From the NCBI RefSeq assembly GCF_000716875.1, contig NZ_JNWQ01000109.1:1-19279 (forward strand): DNA of 19,279 nucleotides. Direction: 5' to 3'. The notes below the pieces were generated by a model. That model ran no database searches. It was given only the letters and a program-made list of their open reading frames with translations, and was not told the origin of the DNA. The stretch comes from Streptomyces novaecaesareae (lineage in GTDB: Bacteria; Actinomycetota; Actinomycetes; Streptomycetales; Streptomycetaceae). The stretch's first letter is position 1, and the number at the start of each line of letters is the position of its first letter. Positions 7,361 to 15,700 of this stretch are shown one piece after another. Both the position numbers and the translations under genes were made by a program.

Positions 7361-8353
7361 TCAGTACCAGCGGACGACGGCGGCCCCCGCGGTCATGCCG
7401 CCGCCCACTCCGGCCAGCACCAGGCGCTCGCCGCGCTCGAAGGGCCGGCGCTCGTGCTCCGCGCGCAGGGTCAGCGGGATGGAGGCCGCGGCGGTGTTGC
7501 CGAAGTGCGGTGCGGTGAGCGGCACCCGGGCGGGGTCGAGGCCGAGTTCGCGGCAGCAGGCCTCCACCAGGCGGGTGTTGGCCTGGTGCAGGATGAAGCG
7601 GTCCACCTCGTCCTGCCGGAGCCCGGCCTGGTCGAGCGCCTCACCGATCACCTTGGGCAGGACGCCGAGCGCGTAGTCGCGCACCTCGCGGCCCCGCATC
7701 CGGAACAGGTGCTCCCCGGCCTCCCGGGCCCGGGCGTCCAGCGGCGTGCGGGTGCCGCCCGCGGTCACCTCGACCAGGTCGCGGTGCTCGCCGTGGGTGA
7801 CCATCCGCCAGCTCAGTACGCCGTACCCCTCGGGCACCGGACCGAGCAGCACGGCCCCGGCCCCGTCGCCGAACAGGCTGACGGTGCGCCGGTCGGTGCG
7901 GTTCATCAACGAGGAGTAGACGTCCGAACCGACCACCAGGGCGTGGTCGCCGCCCAGCCCGGCCGGCCGCGTCGACAGCATCGAGTCGGCGACCGCCAGC
8001 GCGTAGAGGAAGCCGGAGCACACCGCGTTGACGTCGAAGGCCGGGACGTCGGACAGGCCTAGCTTGTTCTGCAGGATCGCCCCGGTGGACGGCTGCGGCT
8101 GGTCGGGCGTCGAGGTGGCCACGATGATCAGCCCGAGCCGGTCCTGCGCCTCGGGCCGTCCGGCCAGTGCCTCACGGGCGGCGTGCAGCGCGAGGTCGGA
8201 GGTGACGGTGCCGGGCTCCCGGTAACGGCGTTCCAGGATGCCGGTCCGCTCCACGATCCAGTTCTCGTCCGCGCCGGTCCACTCGGCGACCAGTGCGTTG
8301 TCGATGACCAGCGGCGGCACGTGGCCGCCCAGGCCGAGCAGTCCCACGCCCAT
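7361..8353 (-). CDS. 3-oxoacyl-ACP synthase III (KASIII/FabH-type), canonical triad
   Basis: 330-residue thiolase-fold condensing enzyme with the complete KASIII triad: Cys112 (AVCSGF), His256 (ILHQAN) and Asn286 (FGNTAAAS). Supporting segments are WIVERTGI (32-39), FGDGAGAVLL (161-170) and the C-terminal GVGGGMTAG. FabH-type enzymes load an acyl-CoA onto Cys and condense it with malonyl-ACP; pathway versions accept unusual starters or do ester/amide formation. The ATG at 8353 overlaps the stop of the preceding KASIII-like gene by one base (TGATG), so the two are translationally coupled and may form a pair. GGAGG lies about 10 bases upstream. No acyl carrier protein gene is seen nearby, so the carrier is either outside the window or not used. 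A pathway role rather than primary fatty acid synthesis is inferred from context. Confidence 0.93.
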   Translation of the reverse strand: MGVGLLGLGGHVPPLVIDNALVAEWTGADENWIVERTGILERRYREPGTVTSDLALHAAREALAGRPEAQDRLGLIIVATSTPDQPQPSTGAILQNKLGLSDVPAFDVNAVCSGFLYALAVADSMLSTRPAGLGGDHALVVGSDVYSSLMNRTDRRTVSLFGDGAGAVLLGPVPEGYGVLSWRMVTHGEHRDLVEVTAGGTRTPLDARAREAGEHLFRMRGREVRDYALGVLPKVIGEALDQAGLRQDEVDRFILHQANTRLVEACCRELGLDPARVPLTAPHFGNTAAASIPLTLRAEHERRPFERGERLVLAGVGGGMTAGAAVVRWY

Positions 8354-9396
8354 CAGACACCCGCCTCCGGCACCTGCACGACGGCGCAGGTCCAGGTCCA
8401 GGCTGCTCCGCCGTTGATCACCAACGCGAAGTCGCCCGGTTCGAGCAGGGCGTGGTCGCGCAGGTCGACCAGGTTCGCGAGGAAGTCCCCGCACCCCAGG
8501 TGGCCGGTGGCCGTGCCGAACCGCAGCGCCTCGGCCTTCAGCACCTCGTCCAGGATCGGCGCGTAGATGGAGTCCAGCAGGCTCACGCCGAGCCGCGGCA
8601 GTGCGATGTACTTGATCCGGGGGTCGTCGAGCTCCAGCCCCGCCTCGTGCACGCTGTCCACGATCACCTTGCGGATCAGCCGGCTGGCGATCTCGCTGAA
8701 CCGGTCCTTGCCGTGCACCGCCACGTAGGACTTCTTGGGACGCTTGAGGTCGATGTACGGGCTGTGCGTCAGGGGCGCGGGGCTGAAGTCGTCGCCGTGC
8801 CGGAGCATCAGCTCCAGCTCGGAGGCGGTCTCGGTCGCCATGGACACGAGCGCGTAGTCGTCGGGTCCCGAGTCGCCGCGGTGCACCAGCATCGCGGTCC
8901 CCGCGTCACCGAACCCCAAGCCGTAGTCGCAGGTCCAGCGGCGGAAGCCGGGCGGCTCGAAGCGGTCGCCGGTGGTGATGAGCGCGGCCTCCAGCTCGGG
9001 GTCGGTGGCCAGGTGCCTCGCGACCAACTGGAGGGAGAGCGCACCACCGTTGCAGCCCTGGTACACGCCGTACGACAGGGCCTCGGGCGTGCCCAGCTCG
9101 TGCGCCACGTAGTGCGGTGGGGACCATATGTCGTGTCCCTGGTGGTAGATCGAGGTGTGCAGGATGAGGCCCACCTTGGTGGGGCTCCACCCCGCCCGGT
9201 CGATCGCGTCGCGGGCGGCTGCCAGCGCCATCTCGGGAGCGGACCACCGGGTCGCGACCGGCAGCTGGGCGACGCCGATCTTGTCCGCGTCCGAGGTGGT
9301 CAGCTTGCCCGCGGCGATGGCGTCCTCGACGGTCTCGTGGTCCGGTGGGAACCACGAGGTCGCGGTCTTGATCCGCAGGTCGTTTCCGAATTTCAT
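8353..9396 (-). CDS. Divergent KASIII-like protein with altered active site
   Basis: 347-residue protein with the KASIII fold and nucleophile Cys115 (VYQGCNGG), but changed elsewhere. Where FabH has LHQAN it reads ALPRLG, so the usual catalytic His is replaced by Arg268. Where FabH has GNT it reads ATGHLGCGD, offering His299 and Asp304 instead. The GH-x-G-x-GD signature belongs to a branch of actinomycete KASIII-family proteins found in biosynthetic clusters. Some KASIII relatives, such as CerJ, are acyltransferases using a Cys-His-Asp triad. This protein may therefore transfer an acyl group, or condense without the usual malonyl decarboxylation. It is the first gene of the operon. The ATG at 9396 has AAGGAG 4 bases upstream. 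A 240-base leader separates it from the palindromic operator at 9636-9653. Confidence 0.88.
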   Translation of the reverse strand: MKFGNDLRIKTATSWFPPDHETVEDAIAAGKLTTSDADKIGVAQLPVATRWSAPEMALAAARDAIDRAGWSPTKVGLILHTSIYHQGHDIWSPPHYVAHELGTPEALSYGVYQGCNGGALSLQLVARHLATDPELEAALITTGDRFEPPGFRRWTCDYGLGFGDAGTAMLVHRGDSGPDDYALVSMATETASELELMLRHGDDFSPAPLTHSPYIDLKRPKKSYVAVHGKDRFSEIASRLIRKVIVDSVHEAGLELDDPRIKYIALPRLGVSLLDSIYAPILDEVLKAEALRFGTATGHLGCGDFLANLVDLRDHALLEPGDFALVINGGAAWTWTCAVVQVPEAGV

Positions 9397-9580
9397 CAGG
9401 CTCCTTCGAAAGCTCTGGATTCGTGGGGAGTGCGGTTCTCCGTCAGGCGAGCGGTGGCCGGCCGTGGGGCCGACGGTTCGTCCGGCCGGGGGAGACGGGC
9501 AGCGGAGCACGGTGCTGCGAGCGGTCTGCGGCCTGTGTGGAGCCTGCCTGCGCCGCTGGTGGCATTCCGGCTGTGGCGTG

Positions 9581-9603
9581 CAAGTGTGGGACGTCCCCAC
9601 TTG
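9581..9603. repeat. Dyad CAAGTG-GGGACGTCCC-CACTTG in operon leader
   Basis: A perfect 10-bp palindrome GGGACGTCCC (9588-9597) is flanked by complementary hexamers CAAGTG (9581-9586) and CACTTG (9598-9603), with one unpaired T at 9587. It lies just downstream of the proposed operon promoter, inside the leader. It could be a second operator or a short RNA hairpin. No regulator is assigned. Confidence 0.45.
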
Positions 9604-9632
9604 TACAGCGGGGGCCATTTCCTGGCCGACAA

Positions 9633-9661
9633 GAAATACCTTACAGAAGGTATGTTCTATG
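9633..9661 (-). promoter_or_regulatory. Possible promoter of KASIII/paa operon
   Basis: On the minus strand a -10-like TATTTC (9638-9633) abuts the operator, with a poor -35 (CATAGA) 17 bases upstream. The layout matches the better promoter before the exporter at 11567-11595, where the same operator fills the spacer. The leader would be about 230 bases. Support is by analogy more than by hexamer quality. Confidence 0.35.
9636..9653. promoter_or_regulatory. Palindromic operator, copy 1 (ATACCTT-N4-AAGGTAT)
   Basis: ATACCTTACAGAAGGTAT is a perfect 7-bp inverted repeat with a 4-base spacer, an AT-rich island in GC-rich DNA. Two further copies lie at 11573-11590 and 16819-16836. Size and half-site resemble autoregulatory elements bound by ArpA/ScbR/MmfR-type TetR receptors. 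It probably controls the KASIII/paa operon. Confidence 0.7.
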
Positions 9662-9721
9662 GGCCATGGTGGTCGGCGCACGATGCGACCGGCGCGACCC
9701 GGCCCGGCCGGGCACGAAAAG

Positions 9722-9777
9722 GAGCTCCGTCGCAGGTCGGTCCGGCGCGATCGGACCGGACCGAACCGGCGGAGCTC
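9722..9777 (-). terminator. Hairpin followed by T-run, downstream of exporter
   Basis: The outer stem GAGCTCCG (9722-9729) pairs with CGGAGCTC (9770-9777). The inner arms GGTCGGTCCG (9735-9744) and CGGACCGGACC (9752-9762) pair with one bulge. Read on the minus strand the hairpin is followed by CCTTTTCG, the nearest thing to an intrinsic terminator here. It separates exporter transcription from the KASIII/paa promoter. Confidence 0.55.
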
Positions 9778-9858
9778 GGCGGGGTGTTCACGCGGCCGGC
9801 GCGGATTCGCGCCGGGCCGCGGCGCCGACGGCGGCCCGGTGGGCGCGGGTCTCCGGCC

Positions 9859-9907
9859 GTCTTCGGCGCCCCGGCCGCCGACCGTGGCGAACCGGGGCGC
9901 CGAAGAC
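9859..9907 (-). terminator. Perfect 16-bp stem hairpin downstream of exporter
   Basis: GTCTTCGGCGCCCCGG (9859-9874) and CCGGGGCGCCGAAGAC (9892-9907) form a perfect 16-bp stem with a 17-base loop, 117 bases past the exporter stop. It is the strongest stem seen in the window and probably the main terminator of the exporter transcript. Confidence 0.7.
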
Positions 9908-9933
9908 CACCGGGGAGGGGTCCACCGTTCACG

Positions 9934-9977
9934 CCGTGACCACCGCTCGGTCGGCGCTCGCCGATCACCCGTCACGG
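9934..9977 (-). terminator. Weaker nested hairpin just after exporter stop
   Basis: CCGTGAC (9934-9940) pairs with GTCACGG (9971-9977). An inner TCGGCG/CGCCGA pair (9951-9956, 9959-9964) could extend the fold with loop opening. It lies 47 bases downstream of the exporter stop and may be the first element of the terminator stack. Confidence 0.35.
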
Positions 9978-10023
9978 TCGCGGGCGACCACGCCTACCGA
10001 GGGCGGCCACGGCTGAGGTAGCG

Positions 10024-11502
10024 TCAGCCGACCTGTGAGGCGGCCTCGGTGAGGTCCGGCGTCACCTCCGTGGTGGTGGCGGCGGGGGCGGGCTCGGGCG
10101 TCGGCCGGGGCTGCTTCTTGAGCCCGAGTCCGATGAAGGCACCGCCGAGCGTCCCGACGGCCGCGACCCAGCCGGCCGTCCGCAGCCCGTCGACGAGCGC
10201 GACGGTGTCCGGGTTGGACCCGGCGTGGGAGTTCGCCACCGCGACCAGGCCGGCGAGGCCGAGGGCGCCGCCGATCTGACGCCAGGTGGAGGCGAGGGCC
10301 GAGGCGACACCCTGCTGGGCGGGCTCGGCGCCCGAGGAGCCGATGGCGACGAAGAGCGACGGGAAGGCGAAGCCGCCGCCGGCACCCCAGATCACGACGC
10401 CCGGCAGCACCGTCCAGTAGGAGCCGTGCGCGGACATGCCGGCGATGATCGCGGCCAGCCCGACGGCGGTTCCGACCGAGCCCCAGAAGAGCGTCGTGCG
10501 GACGCCGAGCCAGCCCAGCACCCGGGCGTTGAGCTTCATCGCCACCAGCATGCAGGCCACGGTCGGCGGCAGGAACGCCAGCCCCGCGGTGAGCGGGCCG
10601 TAGTCGAGCACATTCTGCAGGTAGGTGGTGAGCAGGTAGTACGTGCCGCCCGAGGAGGCCTGGAAGACGATCAGCGCCAGCATGGCGACGACGAGGCCCC
10701 GCAGACCGAACAGCTTCAGCGGCACCAGGGGGTCGGCGGAGCGCTTCTCGACGAGGACGAAGACTGCCAGCAGCAGCACGCCGACTCCCAGCGAGCCGGC
10801 GCCCTCGATCGAGCCCCAGCCCTTGTCCGGACCGCTGACCAGGCCGAACACCAGCAGCGTCGAACCGATGGTGGCGACCACGGCCCCGAGCGCGTCGAAG
10901 CTGCGGCCGTTGCCGAGCGGGCGGTCGACGGGCAGGATCCGGCTCGCGGCGAAGGCGGTGGCCAGCGCGAGCGGGACGTTCACGAAGAACACCCAGCTCC
11001 AGCCGAAGGCGCTGGTCAGCACCCCGCCGAGGAGGGAGCCGGCGGCCAGGCCCGCGCTGCCCATGGCACCCCACACGGAGGTGGCCCGGTTGCGCTCCGG
11101 GCCCGGGGCGAAGGTGGTGAAGACGAGCATCAGGGTCGCCGGGGTGAGCAGCGCACCGCCCACGCCCTGGGCCGCGCGGGCGGCCACCAGCAGGACGGCG
11201 TCCTGCGCGAGTCCGCCGGCGAGCGAGGAGAGTGCGTAGATCACCAGGCCGGTGACCAGCATGCGGCGCGGGCCGATCCGGTCGACCGCGCGGCCTCCGA
11301 ACAGCAGCAGCCCGCCGAGCGCGACCGCGTAGGCGCTGACGACCCACTGCAACGACTGTGCGGAGAAGCCGAGTTCGCGACCGATGTCCGGCAGCGCCAC
11401 GTAGACGATGTTGTAGTCGATGGTGACGATGAACTGGGTGAACGCCAGCAGGGCGAGGGTGTACCCGGCCCGCCGTGGCGATCGGGTGTCTGAAGTGGCC
11501 AT
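10024..11502 (-). CDS. MFS drug exporter, DHA2 (14-TM) type
   Basis: 492-residue membrane protein with about 14 hydrophobic segments, the length typical of DHA2-family drug:H+ antiporters (EmrB/QacA-like). The first helix holds the DHA2 motif TIDYNIVYVALPDI, the helix 2-3 loop the motif GGRAVDRIGPRRM, and helix 5 a glycine/alanine-rich antiporter-like stretch. The C-terminal tail is soluble and rich in Pro, Thr and Glu. Likely role: self-resistance and export of the cluster product or a reactive intermediate. The ATG at 11502 has AAAGGAAG about 10 bases upstream. The gene stands alone, with its own operator-containing promoter 65-93 bases upstream and a stack of hairpins downstream. A TetR-type repressor would therefore turn it on together with the biosynthetic operons. 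Confidence 0.92.
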   Translation of the reverse strand: MATSDTRSPRRAGYTLALLAFTQFIVTIDYNIVYVALPDIGRELGFSAQSLQWVVSAYAVALGGLLLFGGRAVDRIGPRRMLVTGLVIYALSSLAGGLAQDAVLLVAARAAQGVGGALLTPATLMLVFTTFAPGPERNRATSVWGAMGSAGLAAGSLLGGVLTSAFGWSWVFFVNVPLALATAFAASRILPVDRPLGNGRSFDALGAVVATIGSTLLVFGLVSGPDKGWGSIEGAGSLGVGVLLLAVFVLVEKRSADPLVPLKLFGLRGLVVAMLALIVFQASSGGTYYLLTTYLQNVLDYGPLTAGLAFLPPTVACMLVAMKLNARVLGWLGVRTTLFWGSVGTAVGLAAIIAGMSAHGSYWTVLPGVVIWGAGGGFAFPSLFVAIGSSGAEPAQQGVASALASTWRQIGGALGLAGLVAVANSHAGSNPDTVALVDGLRTAGWVAAVGTLGGAFIGLGLKKQPRPTPEPAPAATTTEVTPDLTEAASQVG

Positions 11503-11566
11503 GACGTGGTTTCTTCCTTTGGGACGGGCTGGGGTGGTGCCCGCACGGGCGGTCACCACAGGAACG

Positions 11567-11595
11567 AGAATAATCCCTTCGCAAAGGTATGTAAA
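11567..11595 (-). promoter_or_regulatory. Exporter promoter with operator in the -35/-10 spacer
   Basis: On the minus strand, TTTACA (11595-11590), a 17-base spacer and TATTCT (11572-11567) make a good housekeeping-sigma promoter about 65 bases upstream of the exporter ATG. The palindromic operator fills the spacer, the classic position for steric repression. Confidence 0.65.
11573..11590. promoter_or_regulatory. Palindromic operator, copy 2 (one mismatch)
   Basis: On the minus strand the site reads ATACCTTTGCGAAGGGAT, the same 7-4-7 palindrome as the other copies with one mismatched pair. It lies between the -35 and -10 of the exporter promoter, so binding would block RNA polymerase. Confidence 0.65.
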
Positions 11596-11607
11596 TCCGC
11601 GACGGGG

Positions 11608-11643
11608 GAGCCGCACCGTCCGCCGTGGCGTCAGGTGCGGCTC
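11608..11643 (-). terminator. Terminator after the aldo/keto reductase
   Basis: Perfect 10-bp stem, GAGCCGCACC (11608-11617) with GGTGCGGCTC (11634-11643), loop 16 bases, 41 bases past the reductase stop and just upstream of the exporter -35. It probably insulates the exporter from the reductase transcript. Confidence 0.6.
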
Positions 11644-11684
11644 AGGACAAGGGGTTTGAGCGGGAGGCAGTGATCGGCGGGCGG

Positions 11685-12689
11685 CTACTCGCGGCCGTGC
11701 GAGGTGAAGCGCATGTCCGCGTACCGGGTGCCGCAGACGCGGTCGGCGATCGGTTCGAGCGCGGCGAGTTCGTCGTCGGTCAGCGAGAGGGTCGCGGCGG
11801 CGATGTTCTCGACCAGGCGGCTGCGGCGGCGGGTACCGGGGATCGGGACGACGGTGAGGCCGTGCACCGCGGCGCGCTGGTGCACCCAGGCGAGGGCGAT
11901 CTGGGCCGTGGTGGCGCCGCGTTCGGCGGCGATCTTCTGGACCGGCCCGATGAGGGCGGCGTTGGCGGCGGCGCTGGCGCCGGTGAAGCGGGGCATGGAA
12001 CGCCGGTTGTCGTCCGCCGCCAGCTGGCCGGCGTCGGCGAAGGCCCCGGCCAGGAAGCCCCGGCCGAGCGGCGAGTACGGGACGAAGGCGACCCCCAGTT
12101 CGGCGGCGGCCGGGACGACATGGCGTTCGACGTCGCGGGAGAACAGCGACCACTCGGACTGCACCGCGGCGATCGGGTGCACCGCGTGCGCCTCGCGCAG
12201 CTCCGGCCCGGTGACCTCGGACAGCCCGAGGTGCCGGACCTTGCCGGCCTGGACCAGCTCGGCCATCGCGCCGACCGAGTCCGCCAGCGGCACGGCCGGG
12301 TCGCGGCGGTGCATGTAGTAGAGGTCGATCACGTCCACGCCGAGGCGGCGCAGCGAGGCGTCCACCGCGGAGCGGATGTAGGCGGGGTGGTTGTCGACGC
12401 CCCGGTGGGCCGGGTCGTCCGCCCGGCGTTCGATGCCGAACTTCGTCGCGAGGAAGACCCGTTCGCGGTGGGCGCGGACGAACGGGCCGATCAGCTCCTC
12501 GTTGGCGCCGAAGCCGTAGACGTCGGCGGTGTCGAAGACCGTGACGCCGGCGTCGAGCGCCGCGTCGAGTGTCGCCAGGGCCTCGGCGTGGTCGGTCGGC
12601 CCGTAGAACTCGGACATGCCCATGCAGCCGAGGCCCTGGACGCCCACCGCGGGGCCGTCGGTGCCGAGCGGGGCGGTGGGGAGAGTCAT
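11685..12689 (-). CDS. Aldo/keto reductase
   Basis: 334-residue NADPH-dependent oxidoreductase of the AKR superfamily (YajO/general stress protein-like branch). The catalytic tetrad is present: Asp53 and Tyr58 (FDTADVYG), Lys83 (ATKFG) and His127 (YYMHR). The C-terminal IPGTRRRSRLVENIAA is the family's cofactor phosphate-binding segment. The gene starts 64 bases after the carboxylic acid reductase, in the same direction and with no terminator between, so the two probably share a transcript. The likely job is to reduce the aldehyde released by that enzyme to an alcohol; a different carbonyl substrate cannot be excluded. The ATG at 12689 is preferred over an in-frame GTG at 12713 by family length, and GGAAAGGA lies about 11 bases upstream. 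Confidence 0.9.
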   Translation of the reverse strand: MTLPTAPLGTDGPAVGVQGLGCMGMSEFYGPTDHAEALATLDAALDAGVTVFDTADVYGFGANEELIGPFVRAHRERVFLATKFGIERRADDPAHRGVDNHPAYIRSAVDASLRRLGVDVIDLYYMHRRDPAVPLADSVGAMAELVQAGKVRHLGLSEVTGPELREAHAVHPIAAVQSEWSLFSRDVERHVVPAAAELGVAFVPYSPLGRGFLAGAFADAGQLAADDNRRSMPRFTGASAAANAALIGPVQKIAAERGATTAQIALAWVHQRAAVHGLTVVPIPGTRRRSRLVENIAAATLSLTDDELAALEPIADRVCGTRYADMRFTSHGRE

Positions 12690-12753
12690 GTGTGCGGTGT
12701 CCTTTCCTGACACTGGTGCGCGAACGGGGTGGTGGAGGTGGTGCAGGGCCTGG

Positions 12754-15700
12754 TCAGATCAGTTGCAGGTGCCGGAGGTCGGCCAGGTACTTCTCGATCA
12801 GCGGCCGGGACAGGTGGGGGATGTCGCCCTGCGCGCCGATCCCGGCCGCCCGCACCGCCTGGCGGAACCGTTCGGCGGGGACGGCCGAGCCGGCCACGGG
12901 TGTCGCCGGTGCGCGGTACGCGTGCAGGAGGGGCAGCAGGGAGTGCTGGCGCTGCCGCTCCGGGAGCGCCCGGAGCGCGGTCCCGAAGCGCTCGTGCCAC
13001 TCCCCGTGGTCCGCGATCCGGTGGATCGGCGTGCCGGATTCGATCAGCCAGTCGACCACGGTGTCCAGCGAGACGCCGTCGTCGTGCGGGTTGACCGCGT
13101 TGTACGTGCGGTGGCCTGCCGCGCCGCCGCTCAGTGCGGTCACCGCGGCGGCGACGAAGTCGGCCGGCAGCCCGTCGTAGTGGGCGCGCGGCGGCCGGGC
13201 CGGGTCGGTGGCCCGGTAGAAGGAGCGCGGCGCGATCCCGGTGGCGACCAGGCTGAGCACCAGGCGGGTGAAGGTGTCCGTGACGTTGACCTGCCCGGTG
13301 TAGCGGCCGTGAGCGAGGATCATGTCCGAGCGGAAGACGGTCACCGGGAGCCCGCACAGGTCGTGGGCCTCGCGGAGCAGCACCTCGCCGGCCCACTTGC
13401 TGGTGGCGTAGCCGTTGGCGTGGCCCTCGTCGATCGGCCGCTCCGGGTCGGTCGTACGGATGTCGCCGTCCTCGTCCAACGCGCGTGCGCCGTGCGCGGC
13501 GACGGCCACCGAGGAGAGGTAGGAGACCGGCTTGAGCCGGGTGCTGAGGGCCAGCCGGACGAGTTCGGCGGTGCCGGCGACGTTGGGGCCGAACAGCTGC
13601 CGGTAGGGCAGCACGTGGTTGACCAGCGCGGCCGGGTGCACGATCAGGTCGACGGTGGCGGCCAGGCGCTCCCAGTCCGGCCCGGCCAGGCCCAGTTCGG
13701 CCGTGCCGATGTCGCCGGCCAGCACCTGGAGGGTGCCGTCGGCGGTCAACTCGGCGAAGCGGCGCTTGAGTTCGCCGTCCCCGCTGTCCATGGCGCGGTC
13801 GAGGCGCTGCCGGGCGTCGGTGTCGTCGGCGCCGCGGACCAGGCAGATCAGGGTGCCGCCGGCGGGGGCGAGGCGCTCCAGCCACTCCAGGCACAGGAAG
13901 CGGCCGAGGTAGCCGTTGGCGCCGGTGAGCAGCACGGTGGCGGGCTCGCCGGTCGGCTGCGGGAGGGAGGGGGCCGCGGCCAGGGTGGCCGGGTCGATGA
14001 ACCTGTCCAGGGTGAGGTCGGCGGCCCGGGCGGTGGTCGCGTGGTCGCCGTGCACGTCGGCGAAGGTGGGGCGCCGGGTGGGCCGGGCGCTGTCCCGGGC
14101 CTGCTCGCGGGCCTGTTCGACGTGGTCGGCGATCCGGCGCAGGCTGTTGGCCGGGCCGATGAGCGTCCCGACCGGGACCTCGACGCCGAGGACCTCCCGC
14201 AGCAGGCCGGAGAGCGACAGCGCGGACAGCGAGTCGCCGCCGAGGTCGGTGAACCGGGTCTGCGGGTCCAGCTCGCGCTCGGCGGTTCCGAGCAGGGCCT
14301 GGACGGCGCGGGCGACGGTCTCCAGCACCGGGCGGCCGGTGTCCTGCCGCAGCTCGTGCAGCTCGTTGGCCCGGCCCTCGGCCAGTTCGGCGTAGCGCTG
14401 CTCCAGCTGCGGGCCGTAGTGCGCCTTCAGCCGGGGCCGCAGGTGCTTGGTCGAGTCGGACAGCAGGCCGTTGTCCTGGCTGAACGGCTCGGTCTCGATC
14501 AGCAGGTCGCGGGGGACCTCGTAGGGCTGGAGCCCGGCGTCCCTGGCGATGCGCTGCAGGGACGCACTGATCGCGGCCTTCAACGCCGCCTCGTCGGGCG
14601 CCTGTTCGAGCGCCTCGGGGGTCGGCACCACCACGGCGAGCAGGAACGCCTGGGAGCTGTTCCCGTACACGAAGACCTGGTGCACCAGCGGGCTGGCGAC
14701 GAACGCGGCCTCCAGCTTCGCCAGGGCCACGAACTCGCCCTGGGAGAGCTTGAGCACGTTGTTGCGCCGGTCGACGTAGACCAGCCGGTCCGGTTCGAGC
14801 TCGGCCATGATGTCGCCGGTGCGGTAGAACCCGTCCTGGTCGAAGACCTCGGCGGTGACCTCGGGGCGGCGGTAGTAACCGGAGGTGAGCAGCCGGGACT
14901 TGAGCAGCAGCTCGCCCCGGGGGTACGGGGAGTCGGTGGTGAAGTAGCCGAGTTCGGGGACGTCCACGAGCTTGTACTCGCGCACCAGCGCCCGCTGGAC
15001 GCGCTGGTCGAGCATGACCAGGCCGGTCTCGGTGGTGCCGTAGCTGTTGAGGAAGGGGATCTCCAGGCAGGCCTCCAGGAAGTCGACCAGCTCGCGGGCG
15101 AGCGGGGCCGAACCGCACGGGGCCAGGACGAGCCGGCCGCCGAACACCTCCTCGCGGAAGTGCGCCAGCAGCTCGGCGTGCTGGGCCTGCGGCAACTCGC
15201 CCTGCGGGGCGAGCTGTTCGAGCCGGCTCTGGTAGCTCTGGAAGACCATCTCGCAGACCCGCGGCACCAGGGCGAGCTCGGTCGGCCGGATCAGCGCGAG
15301 GTCCTCCAGGAAGGTGGACAGGTCGGCGGTGGCCATGAAGTAGGCGGTGCCGCCCTGGGCGAGGGTCTTGGCGACCAGCCGCCGCGCCACCAGATGGCTC
15401 TGCGGCAGGAAGTTGGCGGTGATCGTCGGGTACCGGTGCTCGGACTCCCAGTTCGGGCGCCACATCAGGGACACCGTCGACTCCGTGAACATCACGCCCT
15501 TGGGGCTGCCGGTGCTGCCCGAGGTGTAGATGAGCGAGGACAGTGCCCCGGTGCCGTCCGCCGTGCCGTCTTCGGTCGGCAGGACCGGCGGGTCGGGCAG
15601 CGCGCGTCCGCGCCCGATCACCTCGGACAGCAGCTCCAGGGTCAGCGGCGAGCCGGCGGCGGCCAGTCGTCGGGAGGCGGCCGCCACGGCCTCGCGGTGC

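Larger units (their letters stand above)
9397..10023. other. Non-coding region between oxygenase operon and exporter gene
   Basis: This 627-base stretch holds no convincing gene: its open frames lack a supported start and family resemblance. From left to right it contains the leader of the KASIII/paa operon, a GGGACGTCCC-centred dyad (9581-9603), a palindromic operator with a weak promoter (9633-9661), and three hairpins (9722-9777, 9859-9907, 9934-9977) downstream of the exporter stop. All are listed separately. Confidence 0.8.

Noticed and set aside
9636..9653. ATACCTT palindromes as ends of a mobile element
   Set aside because: No transposase or integrase and no target-site duplication are present, and each copy is a self-contained inverted repeat placed at a promoter.
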